A stretch of 64,000 bases of DNA, from the NCBI GenBank assembly GCA_000442125.1, contig KE546980.1, positions 1,116,001 to 1,180,000 on the forward strand, written 5' to 3'. This document shows positions 50,120 through 61,252 of this stretch, one piece after another. The position numbers and the translations under genes are program-made. Source of the stretch: Opeltia flavorubescens. Taxonomy: Eukaryota > Ascomycota > Lecanoromycetes > Teloschistales > Teloschistaceae. Position 1 is the stretch's first letter. Each line of letters opens with the position of its first letter. The notes beneath the pieces are model-generated. The model made no database searches, had not been told where the DNA came from, and worked only from the letters and a program-made list of their open reading frames with translations.

Positions 50120-51680
50120 ATGCCAATCGCCATGTCTCCCTCACCACCACCTTTACCGCGACTTCGAGTCCTCTTCCTAGGACACGACATTATACATAAC
50201 CTTGAATTATACAAGCATTTCTCTTCCCAGTTTGATATCATACAGCCACCATTGGCGCACCTTCAACGTGAAGCCTTCATACAGCATCTGAAGGACAGAA
50301 CATGGGGAGACTTTCAAGCCATAATGCGGCCTTCCTGGCATACTGGCGGAGAGATGGGTAGATGGGATAGAGAGTTGATTGAGCTACTACCACCAGGAGT
50401 GAAAGTCTCCGCCAGTGCCGGAGCAGGTTACGACTGGGTGGACGTCGGTTGTCTAGCCGAGCATGGTACGTCGAAGCAATAACCCTGCTTCATCCACCCT
50501 TCATTCAATCCCCATCCCTTTTCCTCCTCACTCAAAACCATATAAAAACATAAAACCTGCCTTGACTAAAACCTGCGAATCCTATCTCAAAACTTCCAGC
50601 TGACATAAAATCCCTCATGGATTAGGCATCCTCTACTGCAACGGCGCCGGCGCCTCCACCGAAGCCGTCGGCGACATGGCCCTCTACCACATAATCTCCG
50701 TATTCCGCCAAATGACCCACTCCGCCCTCGCCGCCCGCTCCCTCGACCCCAAACGTTTCCGCCACGCGCACCACGACCTCCCGTCCCAATCCCGCAACCC
50801 CCGCTCCCACACCCTCGCCATCCTCGGCCTCGGTAACATCGGCTTCGTGATAGCGAAAAAAGCCCTCGCGGCTTTCGGCATGAAGATTGTATACCACGAC
50901 ATTGTGCGCAAAACCCCGGAGCAGGAAGCCATGGTGCAAGCTACCTTTTTCGAGAATGTGGAGGATATGTTGAGAGTTACCGATTGCTTGCTCCTAGCCA
51001 CCCCATCCACATTCTCCGGCCGCCCGTTCCTGACAAAGGAAATCATCGCCCTGCTCCCGCGCGGGGCCCGCTTCGTGAACATCGCTCGCGGGATCCTAGT
51101 CGACGAGGACGCATTAGCCGATGCCCTTGAGTCGGGGCATATTGCGGCCGCCGGGATGGACGTGCATGCCCATGAACCGAATGTTAGTGCCCGGTTGGCG
51201 GGGATGGGGAATGTGACGATGACGTGCCATACGGGTGGTGGGGCTGTGGAGACTAATGAGGGGTTTGAGCGATTGGCGATGGAGAATGTGGAGAGGGTGC
51301 TTCATGGGATGGAGGCGTTGACGGGGGTGAATGGGCATTTGATGAGGGAGAAGGGGGAGATAAACAAGAAAGGGGTTGAAGTCAACGGTGGGGGTGGTGG
51401 TGGTGGTGGTGATAATGATACAGTGGATGTGAAGAACGAGGGGGTGGACGTCAAGAGCGATGGTCTTGATATGAAGAGCGATAGGCTGGAATTCAAGACT
51501 GTCGGCCTAGATGGGGCGACCGATGAGGTGACCGATGGGGTGACCGATGGGGTGACCGATGGGCTGGACGTCAACAACGGTGGTAGGCTGGATATCCAGA
51601 ACGACCTGCTGGACTTGAAAACGGATGGCATTGACAGAAAGACCGACGGCATGGACGGTATGGTATCTTCTACATCATGA
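50120..51680 (+). CDS. D-isomer-specific 2-hydroxyacid dehydrogenase with long repetitive tail
   Basis: Two exons (50,120-50,465 and 50,626-51,680) give 466 residues. Residues 1 to about 350 are a standard D-2-hydroxyacid dehydrogenase: substrate domain (SASAGAGYDWVDV), NAD-binding Rossmann motif ILGLGNIG at about 183, Arg in NIARGILVDEDALADALESG, Glu in GMDVHAHEP, and catalytic His in TCHTGGG. Such enzymes reduce 2-oxoacids such as glyoxylate, hydroxypyruvate or branched-chain oxoacids with NAD(P)H; the substrate is not clear here. Residues from about 355 to the end are an unusual extension rich in Asp, Val, Lys and Gly with short periodic units (VDVKNEGVDVKSDGLDMKSD; TDGV repeats). The enzyme core looks complete. 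Confidence 0.85.
51518..51565 (+). repeat. Coding 12-base tandem repeat, four units
   Basis: Units of GACCGATGGGGT at 51,518, 51,530, 51,542 and 51,554 (first and last differ slightly) encode TDEV-TDGV-TDGV-TDGL in the dehydrogenase tail. The repeat keeps the frame when copy number changes. Confidence 0.85.
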
Positions 51681-52742
51681 CAAAAACATATGGGTGGCTT
51701 CAGATCTTGTACGAAGGGAAGCAGGATAATAATTCCGATTGCATAATAATAAAGCAGGATGGCTCTGAATTGGGAGGCAAATACTCATTTTCATACAAAC
51801 AGCGGTAATAAATATTTTCGAAAGTTGTTCAAGATGTATTGACAGCATTATCCACTACATATTTCATGACTCAGGGCGGGCTAGATAGCTGAGCATTACA
51901 GAACAATGCTTGAATAACGGGCATCAAGAATTCCAATGATTAATCTCTTTAGAACGGGAAAAGATTCGTTGCTCGTATATTCCTTCACGATAGCTTAACT
52001 CTTGTAGCCCTATCCATCGAACTCGGCTTTCTAGCGAGGGGATTCAACTAATCCATTACTCAAGAAATTTGCCAAAGTTTTTTCGAACCTTTGCTCGCGA
52101 AAAATCCCAATACGCCTCTCGTATGTGTCATACATTCCGTAAAACCAAACAATAACGAAGGTCAAAGCCTCAAAAACGTCCCACCCGCCCGGAACTATTC
52201 TCGTCCGTCCCGTGCATCTAGAAAGCCAACCAACGGCCAGCTCACGAAACCGCTCACGCGACCACACACAACATAGAAAGAATACGAAAGCAGCAGCGGA
52301 AGTAAGCCTGAAGAAGGCGGACTACCACCGGAGCGGATGCAATATAACCCGATAAAGTATACGCAAGAGTGAGAAAATTTTTCCGATCATGATCAGATGC
52401 GTTTTCCCCGTAAAGCTTCTTTCTGCTTCTTACATAAAAGCGCACCAATAGCTGCCGATGCCGCATGTTCCTGGAAACGACTTTTCTTCCTGTCAATGTT
52501 GCACCGCATCGCCGATCCCGCTGTGCATGTGGTGATCAGAGAGGTCGCATGTAGGTTCGAAATGCAAGTTTTCTACCAGCGATCGTTTCTTGCCTAGATG
52601 TAGCTTGTGGACTCTGAGCTGGTTTTGGGACCGTTGGGCATACCTGCTGATCAGATGCGTGATATTGTGGATAGACGTTGGTATCCACATGCTCTGTGGA
52701 GAAATGCAAGCGTTCTGAGATCGGGCCAGTTTGCCTGCTTCT
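51681..52742. other. Intergenic region between convergent genes
   Basis: About 1.06 kb between the 3' ends of the dehydrogenase and the hydrolase. No supported gene. Confidence 0.45.
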
Positions 52743-54209
52743 TCACAGCTTTGGCATGATCTTCGCTTCGCCTTCTTGTCCTTGCAATCGTGCTTCCCTT
52801 GTTTGTCTCATCTTTTCGTCCACCTCTTCTTGGCTGCACACTGCTAAGGACGTGACGTCGACCTTGGTCTCTTCGCAAGTTTTGGCTGCGAACCAAGTGC
52901 CTTTGGTATCTAGCTTGGCTGCTCCTTCCCCAGCATCGCCGCCTGCGACGGTAGCACAAAAATCTGCCCAGTCCTTATTGAACTTCCTGCCGGCCGATGA
53001 TTGGTCAATGATCATTGAGAAGCAGTGTGGCATGGCTTCGAACTGTTCCCAAATCACTGTGACACCCTGTTTAGCCGCCAGACTTGCAACAGACTTGCCT
53101 TCATCCGCTAGCATCTCCTCACCATAGCCAAGCCACAAGGGGCAGCTTCCTGTCCAGTCTTTCGCGGCTATGGGAGATACGAGGGGATGACACAGCATGC
53201 TGAGATCACAGTACAGATCTCCCCGGGGCGGATCCGTTGGCCATATCTCGTCAGTAGGGAAGTTTGAGATGGCTTCTTTGAACGCTACCGGTGGGAGGTA
53301 ATCCCACTGAGCATTGGTGACAAGGGACGGCATACACCTAGAGATATCTGCCCAACAAGAATTGCCAGCTAGGCCTGCAGGTACAGGAATTGGAAGATCA
53401 ATTGAGGTACCATGAAAAAGCATAGTTTTGTGTGTACTTGAACGGTTGATTTGGAGAATTAGTTGCACCAGAGCAAGACATACATTACCACCTGCGCTAT
53501 CCCCGGCGAGTACAATATTCTTCGCCGACACAGGCTCATGGAAGGAGCCAGGAGGTGGATATATCAAAGAGAGATAGGCTTGAAAGGCGTCAAGAAGAGC
53601 ACATGGAAACGGATTCTGAGGAGCTAAACGGTAACGAACAGAGAGACAACGGCCATTGGTCAAATGGGCCAGACGAGATACCGGGATACGATGAGAGCAT
53701 GGATCCATCATGTAGTGAGCGCCTCCGTGGAAATAGAGTATCGTCACCGGGCTGGTGACTTCTGCCATCATTTTCTCATAATGTTGAGCCTCTGAAAGGT
53801 CGAGTCGGGGACGGTCATGGCGAACATTGGCGCGATGACCCGTCCATTCAGCCTCGACAGGCATAATAGCAGGAGTAGTATATGTCCCATTACCCTCATC
53901 CAGACCATCGATTGCTTCTATCAGAACATCTCGGATATCTTCCTCTTCTGGTTTGGGCAGTGCGACCTTCGCAATCCACATTTTGCCCTTGATGCCTGGA
54001 TCCTTTAAGCTAAATTGCTGTTGTTTCAACAACGGTGTAGGCTTCGGGTTATTCATCACTGAACGAATGAGCTGGACGGTGAGCTCGGTCCGCAAGTCCC
54101 ATTTTGAGGAGGTCGAGGAAAGCGAAAGCGAATGCCATAGAGCGGTCTTTGCGATAAACGGTACTTTAGGGACAAGAAAACGTAACAGGGCGGAAGGAGA
54201 GGTATCCAT
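52743..54209 (-). CDS. Alpha/beta hydrolase (HSL-type esterase/lipase)
   Basis: A single exon encodes 488 residues. The hormone-sensitive-lipase signature is present: oxyanion-hole HGGA at 161-164 followed by H, the nucleophile elbow GDSAGG with Ser238, an acidic pair around E365/D369 (GYGEEMLADEG), and His395 in MPHCF. The RYRLAPQNPFP segment, which lines the active site in this family, is at about 193-202. The N-terminal 110 residues are a cap region. The C-terminal 90 residues are an extension ending in a Lys/Arg/Glu-rich helix. The enzyme should hydrolyse carboxyl esters, probably short to medium acyl groups; the natural substrate is unknown. No signal peptide is visible, so it is probably intracellular. 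Confidence 0.88.
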   Translation of the reverse strand: MDTSPSALLRFLVPKVPFIAKTALWHSLSLSSTSSKWDLRTELTVQLIRSVMNNPKPTPLLKQQQFSLKDPGIKGKMWIAKVALPKPEEEDIRDVLIEAIDGLDEGNGTYTTPAIMPVEAEWTGHRANVRHDRPRLDLSEAQHYEKMMAEVTSPVTILYFHGGAHYMMDPCSHRIPVSRLAHLTNGRCLSVRYRLAPQNPFPCALLDAFQAYLSLIYPPPGSFHEPVSAKNIVLAGDSAGGNVCLALVQLILQINRSSTHKTMLFHGTSIDLPIPVPAGLAGNSCWADISRCMPSLVTNAQWDYLPPVAFKEAISNFPTDEIWPTDPPRGDLYCDLSMLCHPLVSPIAAKDWTGSCPLWLGYGEEMLADEGKSVASLAAKQGVTVIWEQFEAMPHCFSMIIDQSSAGRKFNKDWADFCATVAGGDAGEGAAKLDTKGTWFAAKTCEETKVDVTSLAVCSQEEVDEKMRQTREARLQGQEGEAKIMPKL

Positions 54210-54875
54210 CGTGGTGGTGTTGCAAGCGATGGGAACCTATGTTCGTTGCGTTACGATGTGCCCCAGCTGGAAAGGAAAGAGTAGATTTTACAAGAATCAT
54301 AGGCCCGCGTGTGGGAAGAAGGAGGCAGGACGTGACTCTGTACTTATCATTGTCAACAGCCCTTCTTCCAGGGCGGCGGTTGCAGCTTCCCCCACAGTCG
54401 GTAGTGACGAGTATGATTTGTCTGAACCTCGGTACTCCAAACAGCCAATCATATTTGATGTGGCCCAACGGCTGGAACAATTACTTACTTCTAGAAACGG
54501 AGGGAACCGTAGGATCGCACCCGTGGTGTGTCCGAAGCAGAATCATATTGGTCCGCTGGCATAGGAACTGGCACATAGTCTTACAAACAATCAAGTTCAT
54601 CAAATGATCATACAAAATATCTTAAGCCTGTCCACTCGAAGATGTCGACTGATCGGATGTTTGATACTCTTCCCAAGTCTCGAAGACTATTACTTATCAG
54701 CAACTTAGCCATCAGCACCTGAACTTAAGCAGCCTCCCCAATTAATATACAGAATGGATGTGCTCAAAATGCTAAAGATGGTATCTTAATCAATGGAACC
54801 GGCTGAACATATGATAATAATAAGTTAATGATAGTAATTCCCGAAGTGATTTGCAGAATCTTTTGTTTTGTTCCG
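54210..54875. other. Intergenic region
   Basis: About 670 bases between two minus-strand genes; overlapping short frames only. Confidence 0.45.
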
Positions 54876-57274
54876 TCACGGTTTCTCCCCTGAGACAAGG
54901 CCATTGGAGGTCATGGTTGTCGGCTGGTTTAGAGGTCTGCGGGCTGTATGCTCGTACCTGTCTAGGGAATGTTCAAATTCCTTGATCTTTACCCCCAAGC
55001 GTTGGTCGACTTCTTTGACGTCGAGAACATGCTTTTTAATCATCTTTTGCGTCAAGTCGGTGAGATCTTGTGATACAAAGTTATCGAGGGTTGCAGTCAG
55101 GTCATCGTGTATTCTTTTTATCTCTTCAAACTTATGACCCATTTCCGCGCGGTCCAATCGCATTTTCGTGACTTCCTCAGCAAGTAGATCATTGGCAGCA
55201 TTGGCACGCTCAACGTCTTGCTTGAAATATTGCCCAGAAGTGTCGGTTTTGGAATTTTCTGGTCCACCAACGGTGTGCTCGTATGGTCGTTGAGCATGCT
55301 CATTTGCCTTTGCTTTTCTTTCGCGCTCCAGAGCATCTTCTGAAGCTGCTAGTTGTTCGCGAGCCTTTGCGTGCTCTTCTCGCCATTTTTTCGCTTCCCC
55401 GCGATGGATCTCCGCCTGCTGAGATAGATCGTCCAAATCGAATCGCAGCGCCATTCGATCCTCCTTCACCTGCTCCGCATGAATGTGACTAACCTCGTCT
55501 GCCTTTTGTTCCGCGAGTACAGCACGCGCATTGGCTCGTCCTAGTGCCGCCTCGTATATCTCCGATTGTATCCTCTGTTGCTCTTCTCTCATCCTCTGAT
55601 CTTCTTCGTAAACTGCCTTCATCATGCGATACGTGTCACGGAAGCGGATGCATAAGTCGTCCAACTCGGATTCCTGAGGCAGTCGTGGTGGCTGTGGATG
55701 CATCGGATAGTGTGCGTTGGGGTTGAAGGGCGCCGCATGGGCTTCAGGACCATTACCCATTGCGGGCGGAGCACTTCCCAGCTCAGCGTGTTGCTTTCGT
55801 CGCTTACCGAAGCCAGAGGAAGAGCGAGATTCGGAGCCAGTTGCTTCTATCTCACGGCCACGCTTTGGTCGTTGTGCAGTACGGAAGTCTGGAGGCAGAG
55901 GCGGCGGCGCTTGTTTGTCGTCAAAAGTTTCGGCTGGGAGGGGCTGGAGTGGCTGTGGTGGCTGTCTTGGAGCTATCTGCTTGCCTCTCGACTGGGCAGC
56001 AACTTCATCAAAGCTGGACATAGCTGGAGTCCTAGCTTGAGGCGCTTCTTGAATGATGACGGGCATGCATGTGACAGGAGGTTGTTGCGGAGGAAGATCT
56101 ACAAATGGATGCCCTTGTAGCTGCAGTGGATTACTCTGTGAATGTCAAGTGTCAACAAGATTGCCACCAGCACAAAGCGAGGCCGACAAGCTTACGCGGG
56201 CAGGATGATCAAAGTGCTTTGTTGGTTTCCCTTCTTGGTCACTGTCTGCTGGTGCCGAGCTTAGCTCGATCTCTTCACTTGACTCGTCGTCGTCATATGA
56301 ATGGCGTCGTTGATATGGATCGTTATTGGCAGGACTACTCCCATTTACGGTGGCCCATCTGATTCCGTTAGATGAGGACGCGGGCTGAGGAGAATCCGAG
56401 TACGTTGAGCTTCTTCCATTCTTCTGGCAATGAATCAGTCCTCAAGTACAATGAACAATGTGGAAATTTCATACATGACCGAGACCCTGTGCTTCCCGCT
56501 GCTTTTTCTCCCTCAGTTTCTGCATACAAATAAGTACTTTAGTATCGACATTAATACTGTTGACTTACGATGACTTGCTGTCGCATAGCGACCCTGGTTC
56601 GGGACGGGTAATCCTAGGCATGGTTAGTGGCAATTCACAATTATACTGAAGAAGGTAGGAACTACTCTGCAAATGGAATCCCAGTCTTCCTTCTTGACTT
56701 CTTTTCGTTGATAAATATCCTCCAAATCACGTGGGTCCCACGCGACCACCTTCGTCCGTGTTCTTCTTCGCCCGTTAGACGCCGGGTTCCCTTCCGGAGA
56801 GTCAGCAGAGGCTAAACGCTTCGGCGGACTTTTGTCGATCGCAGGACTCTGGTCGTTCGCGTCGTCTTGCTTCTTTACTGGGTCCCATGAATGAAAGTCT
56901 TCGTTAATATGTCTATGTTCGTGGTCTGGTTTTCCTATAGTTGCCGGAGGGTTCTGATTGAGCAATTGAGGCAACGACGGTGGTGGTTGGGCTTGCTGAT
57001 GAGTATAATTATGCTGAGGTAAAGGCATGAATCCATTTCCTCCATGGTTGATAGGTGGAAGTGTTGGTCCTGGGGTAGGGTATGGAGGGATATTGGATGA
57101 GTTGCCAAGACCTTGGGAAGGAGCGCCCTCCGGCGGCGGCGCGTTCAGTTCTTGCGATCCATCCGGCGCAAACTGCGTCGAAGACGAAGGCGGCGCATTG
57201 GAAAAGAAATTCGACATGAACGAGGACGATGCGTCAAGAACTTTATTAAAGCTTAGGTAGTTGTTCGTTGTCAT
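54876..57274 (-). CDS. Coiled-coil protein with an SANT/Myb-like segment
   Basis: Five exons (57,274-56,666; 56,613-56,569; 56,519-56,475; 56,423-56,196; 56,135-54,876) give 728 residues; every intron is phase 0 and 48-61 bases long. Residues 1-165 are Pro/Asn/Ser-rich. A conserved block follows (WDPRDLEDIYQRKEVKKEDWDSICRDYPSRTRVAMRQQVIKLREK, about 180-230) resembling a helix-turn-helix of SANT/Myb type with a basic end, which suggests DNA or chromatin binding. A disordered acidic stretch (HSYDDDESSEEIELSS) leads to a KRRK-type basic motif, then a coiled coil from about 460 to 700. It is probably a nuclear regulator or scaffold, and no named orthologue is recognised. Two exons have exactly 15 codons each. 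Confidence 0.75.
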
Positions 57275-58191
57275 ATGAAATTACCACGGGCCTTATATTT
57301 GGAAAATGACGGAGTGACGATTCATTCCTTGCGATCATTAAGGCAATACTTGGTCCCACTCCCGGATAATTAATTACACGTACAGCAGTCGCGCTGGTGT
57401 ATTGTGATGAGAAAAAGCTGTCGCGCACCAATGCCGTTAATATAGGACTGGATTGAAGGATGATTTCTAGAATTGGAGGACAAAGTGCGAGAGGTGAAAG
57501 AATAGGTGTAGCAAGAAAGATAGTGAGGTAAAAAGTCCAGCGACACAAGATGCTATGTAAGAGGCTAGAAAAGTAATACTACACGTAACGCTAGGCTTTT
57601 CCTGGCTATGACCAAGTCGAGGTCCAGAGATAATCCCAGAAACCTTGTACGATACGATAGTGCTAGAGGAAAGCAGCATGCCAAGTCGACAGTGGCTGAC
57701 CTGGACGAATCAGCCAAATTAGCAGAGTTCCCGGACCTTCTATCGACTAATGATCTCATAATCTCCTTGCCAATCATCCGATGCGACAACAAAGACCATC
57801 GGTCAGAGACGATATTCGAGAGTCGGCTTCTGCATCATTCGAGATCCTTACATTCCCATGGACGTGTGGTCGTCCACGGTGATGTGTTTGCGCTTGTTTC
57901 CCAAGTCGAACATCGGCGTTCAAGACAAGCAATTGTTTAAGCAGATTGCGACACTATGACTAGCACCCCTGTAGGAGCGCATAACACCTTCGTGCATTGA
58001 TGGGCACCAGGGAATAATAGCCTTTCTGTGCAAGGGATGGCCGCCATTCAAATACTTCATTATCCAACCAAACGCAGCAGTGGCAAGTTAACGATGGAGG
58101 GCGCTTCTGAATTTGATTATTGAATTCCAAACTATCGTTACATTGAAAGTAATTGGCAGCTTTTTTTGATTGCCCGAAACCTCCACCCATC
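57275..58191. other. Intergenic region left of the DNA transposon
   Basis: About 900 bases. A 110-codon plus-strand frame at 57,608-57,940 is the longest, but it has no splice support or recognisable motif, so I do not call it a gene. Confidence 0.4.
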
Positions 58192-59682
58192 GGGTGGCAA
58201 AAAAAGTAAATCAAGGCGGTCTTGGCACGGAGAACACCACTAAGATTACTATGTAAATCTCCTAATTTCAACTATATTATCTATATTTTGAAGCTCTAGA
58301 TGTATAGATTACGCGTTTTTTTAGTAGTTAGTAGGCTGTATACTAGCTATCTAGTATTAATATATCTTTTAGCCTAGTAGGTATAGAATAAACTAGCTTA
58401 TTTACCCTCTTATAGCTATACTTATTCCACCTTTTAATAATTAGCTTTTTTATTATTTTATCGTCCTATTATAAGAACTTCCGGCTAAATACTTTAGATA
58501 TAAACTAATAAATCTTAATCGAAGTAAGATCGAGGCTATACTATACGTTTTTATAATATTTTAACCTATACTTTATCTTTTATTAAATTATAATATTACT
58601 CTAGCTATTTTAACTATATATCGAATCTCTATTTTTTTTAAAAATAAAGCTATATTCTTTATTTTTACCGCGTTTATAAGCTTTTTGTATTTACTACTAA
58701 TAATTATCAATTTATAGTTATATATTCCGCTTAAGGATATTAATATAAATATATTAATTTATCTTATTATTTAAATTTATAGTATTATAAAATAATAAAT
58801 CTAAAATAAAGTTATACTTAACCGCCGTTTATATATAATATCGCTTTTAATCTTTTTTATTAAAATTAAGATCGACGTATTAGATATTTTTAAAGTAATA
58901 ATATATACTATCCTTATAAAATATCTAAATCTAATTTAATAAATTTTAGCCGAAATAACTTTTATTATTAAAAAGAATATCCTTTTAGTTATTAGGCTTA
59001 AAATATTTTTCTAGTATAACTATAGCGAAATTATAGTAGGATTCTATTACCTCGCCGTTTAATTATTCTTTTTATATAATAATTCGTTTATAAATCTTTA
59101 TATTATAAAAAAGCCTTTTTATAGTATAATTTTTATAAAATAGGCTAGTTATATCGACGTTAGCGGCGCTAAAAATATTATACTATATTAAAGTTTTACT
59201 ATCCTAGCCGTATTTTTTAACTATATTTTTTATTTTTTTTACCTCTTCTTATATAAATTTCTTATATCTCCCTCTTTTTTTAGGTTTTCTAGACGTGTAG
59301 CCTAGTATTCTAGCTAAAATATCGTTAAGAATACAGGAAATAGTAAGCTAAGAAATAATAAATTTTATTAGGGAATTAATATAAATCTAGCGGATTTAGT
59401 ATTATAAAAGGCTAGTATTATAGTATAACGTTTAAATATCTTGACGAGTAGGTATAGTAAGATATATATACCGCTTCTTAGGCTTAGAACTGGAAGGAGC
59501 CATGATTTAGTTAAGAAAATAAAGAGAAAACAGTAGAAAATAGGTGGCTTATCTCAGGAGTTCCCCTGCCAAGCCTGGCCCCCACCAGCTGCNAAACAGT
59601 AGAAAATAGGTGGCTTATCTCAGGAGTTCCCCTGCCAAGCCTGGCCCCCACCAGCTGCCTTGATTCACTTTTTTTGCCACCC
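58192..59682 (-). mobile_element. Tc1/mariner-type DNA transposon, RIP-mutated
   Basis: Imperfect terminal inverted repeats begin GGGTGGCAAAAAAAGT and continue AATCAAGGC at both ends (58,192 rightward; 59,682 leftward). The interior from about 58,266 to 59,500 is AT-rich and full of stops. On the minus strand from ATG 59,503 the transposase is recognisable: MAPSSSKPKKR start, a helix-turn-helix region (TSRKPKKRGRYKKF, KYG.DSKTL), and a DDE-region block equivalent to SDESHFGW followed by an AVKYNF.LDLLFY segment. That matches the Tc1-like DDE_3 family common in ascomycetes. I count a dozen or more stops, so it is dead. No flanking TA duplication is evident at these ends, so the exact termini may be off by some bases. 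Confidence 0.8.
59528..59658 (+). repeat. 65-base direct duplication around a single undetermined base
   Basis: Bases 59,528-59,592 and 59,594-59,658 are identical, separated by one N at 59,593. Exact duplication on both sides of an N looks like two assembly pieces joined without merging their overlap. A true tandem duplication in the transposon end is less likely. Confidence 0.85.
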
Positions 59683-59770
59683 TCCAAGCTCCACTCAGAA
59701 GCCTGAAGAACCGAAAATTGATCTGATCAATTGTACGTATTCCCAATCATCAAAAGAACATTGCTTCCGG

Positions 59771-60455
59771 TCAAAGCTCGGTAAAAGTACTGAAGGGAGT
59801 GAATACCGTAGAATTGATTGAGTTCTCGTCCTTCGGCGACTCGCGCCCCACAATTTGGACAATGAAATATTTCAAGAATTTCAATGGAAAGAGCGCCAAC
59901 ACGTTGATCACGGCTAGATTGTATCGAATCGAGCGGCCGGAGAGCTTACATTCTATGCTCATGTAGACAACAAGCTGACAATCTCTCACCTTTGGAAGAC
60001 TCTACAGTTGTACTAACGGGCGCAGTAACATGGACAGTCGATGGGCCTTGCTCGAGTCCATATGGTCGAAGTCCGATACCACCTGCTACATGAAATTTAT
60101 GTCCATTGCTTCTACGCTTAGGAGAACCTGACTGTCTTCGCATAATTTCCGATCGTACTTACTGAAGGAAAGGACGACAGAGCATAAAAATGGTGATCTA
60201 AGTTGGATATATCGTTCAGATTGCTCTAGACGCCTTTGTAACATGGTAATCTTTAGCACAAAATCTAGTCCAGACCGACTTTTCTCTTCCACTCGAGATC
60301 TATGAAGTAGAGACTTGAAGAGGGACAACCTTTTCGTGGTTATTGGGATTGAGGGCTGAACTGAGAGAATTGGGAAGCGGAGGTTTGAGCGACGGGAGGG
60401 AATTTCGCCAGGCAGCAATCAAAGCTTTAAAAGCAGCGTTAGGACTGAAACTCAT
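59771..60455 (-). CDS. Small hypothetical protein, four-exon model
   Basis: A consistent model uses exons 60,455-60,315, 60,250-60,163, 60,082-59,990 and 59,913-59,771, giving 154 residues with matching phases. The N-terminus MSFSPNAAFKALIAAWRNSL is followed by PSLKPPLPNSLSSALNPNNH, which looks coding. The middle has a charged helix (LQRRLEQSERYIQLRSP), then GIGLRPYGLEQGP, and the last exon a hydrophobic/aromatic stretch (VINVLALFPLKFLKYFIVQI) that could be a membrane anchor. An alternative first exon starting at 60,418 in another frame also gives a clean 163-residue model. No family recognised. It lies divergently from the TBP gene with about 800 bases between starts. Confidence 0.45.
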
Positions 60456-61252
60456 CCACACAAAGAATTAGGGGTAGGCGCTTGCGCGTTGCCGCTCCGA
60501 CCTTCTCATTGGTGCGACCACATTCGAAAGATTGCGAGGCAGGGGTTAATGGGGCGTAGAAAGGATAGGCTCAGGGTCTCGCCCCACCGGATCAAGCGTA
60601 GTTTGAGCAGGATCTTAGAGCAGCGACACACTCAAGAGACTACTTAAACAGCCTGCTGCCCGCCCCATCTTTGTCGCATTTTGCTGCGCTAGAGGTGATG
60701 CTATCCACCTCCCACACAAATCTTCTTTCTCCCAAATTCCTACGACTCCTCACAACCACCTTACCTTCAACCACGATTTCATAGCTTAAATAGAACATTT
60801 GAACGCCGTACTTTGTTACGCGCTTTCCACTCTCTCACGAGATTTTTGCTACTCTGAAACCTTCCGATTTGACTTAGCGACTCTTTACAAACTCCGTCGT
60901 GGTGCGCTTGTCTAAAAGACCCACAAACTCACTTCATCACACTTCCACCATCATTTCGACAGCTCAAAAACTCTGTCGTTGATTTCAACTCACTGGAATC
61001 TTCATGAGATAATTTGCGCGCACTTTTTCAAGAGTCAAGTCGCGCAGCGCCTGTAGGGGAGACATTTGGTTGTTCATCTCCCACATACGGTACGATACCA
61101 TCTGGCCATCGAGTGCGATCCTGCGTCATTGCGACTTCGATCCGCCGTCATCAGGCCTCGATCTCATCATCCATCTTTGGACCGCACAGAATCTAACGGC
61201 TCCTGCGTAGACTGCCGGCTGTCGCTGCTCAACCTCATCTTTGATCAACAAG
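60456..61252. other. Divergent promoter region upstream of the TBP gene
   Basis: About 800 bases between divergent starts. The half nearest the TBP gene (from about 60,690) is pyrimidine-rich (CACCTCCC, CTTTCTCCC, CTCACAACC), as in highly expressed fungal genes. No coding frame. Confidence 0.5.

Noticed and set aside
57608-57940. 110-codon plus-strand frame near the mariner element
   Set aside because: No recognisable domain, no splice or length support, composition like neighbouring intergenic DNA.
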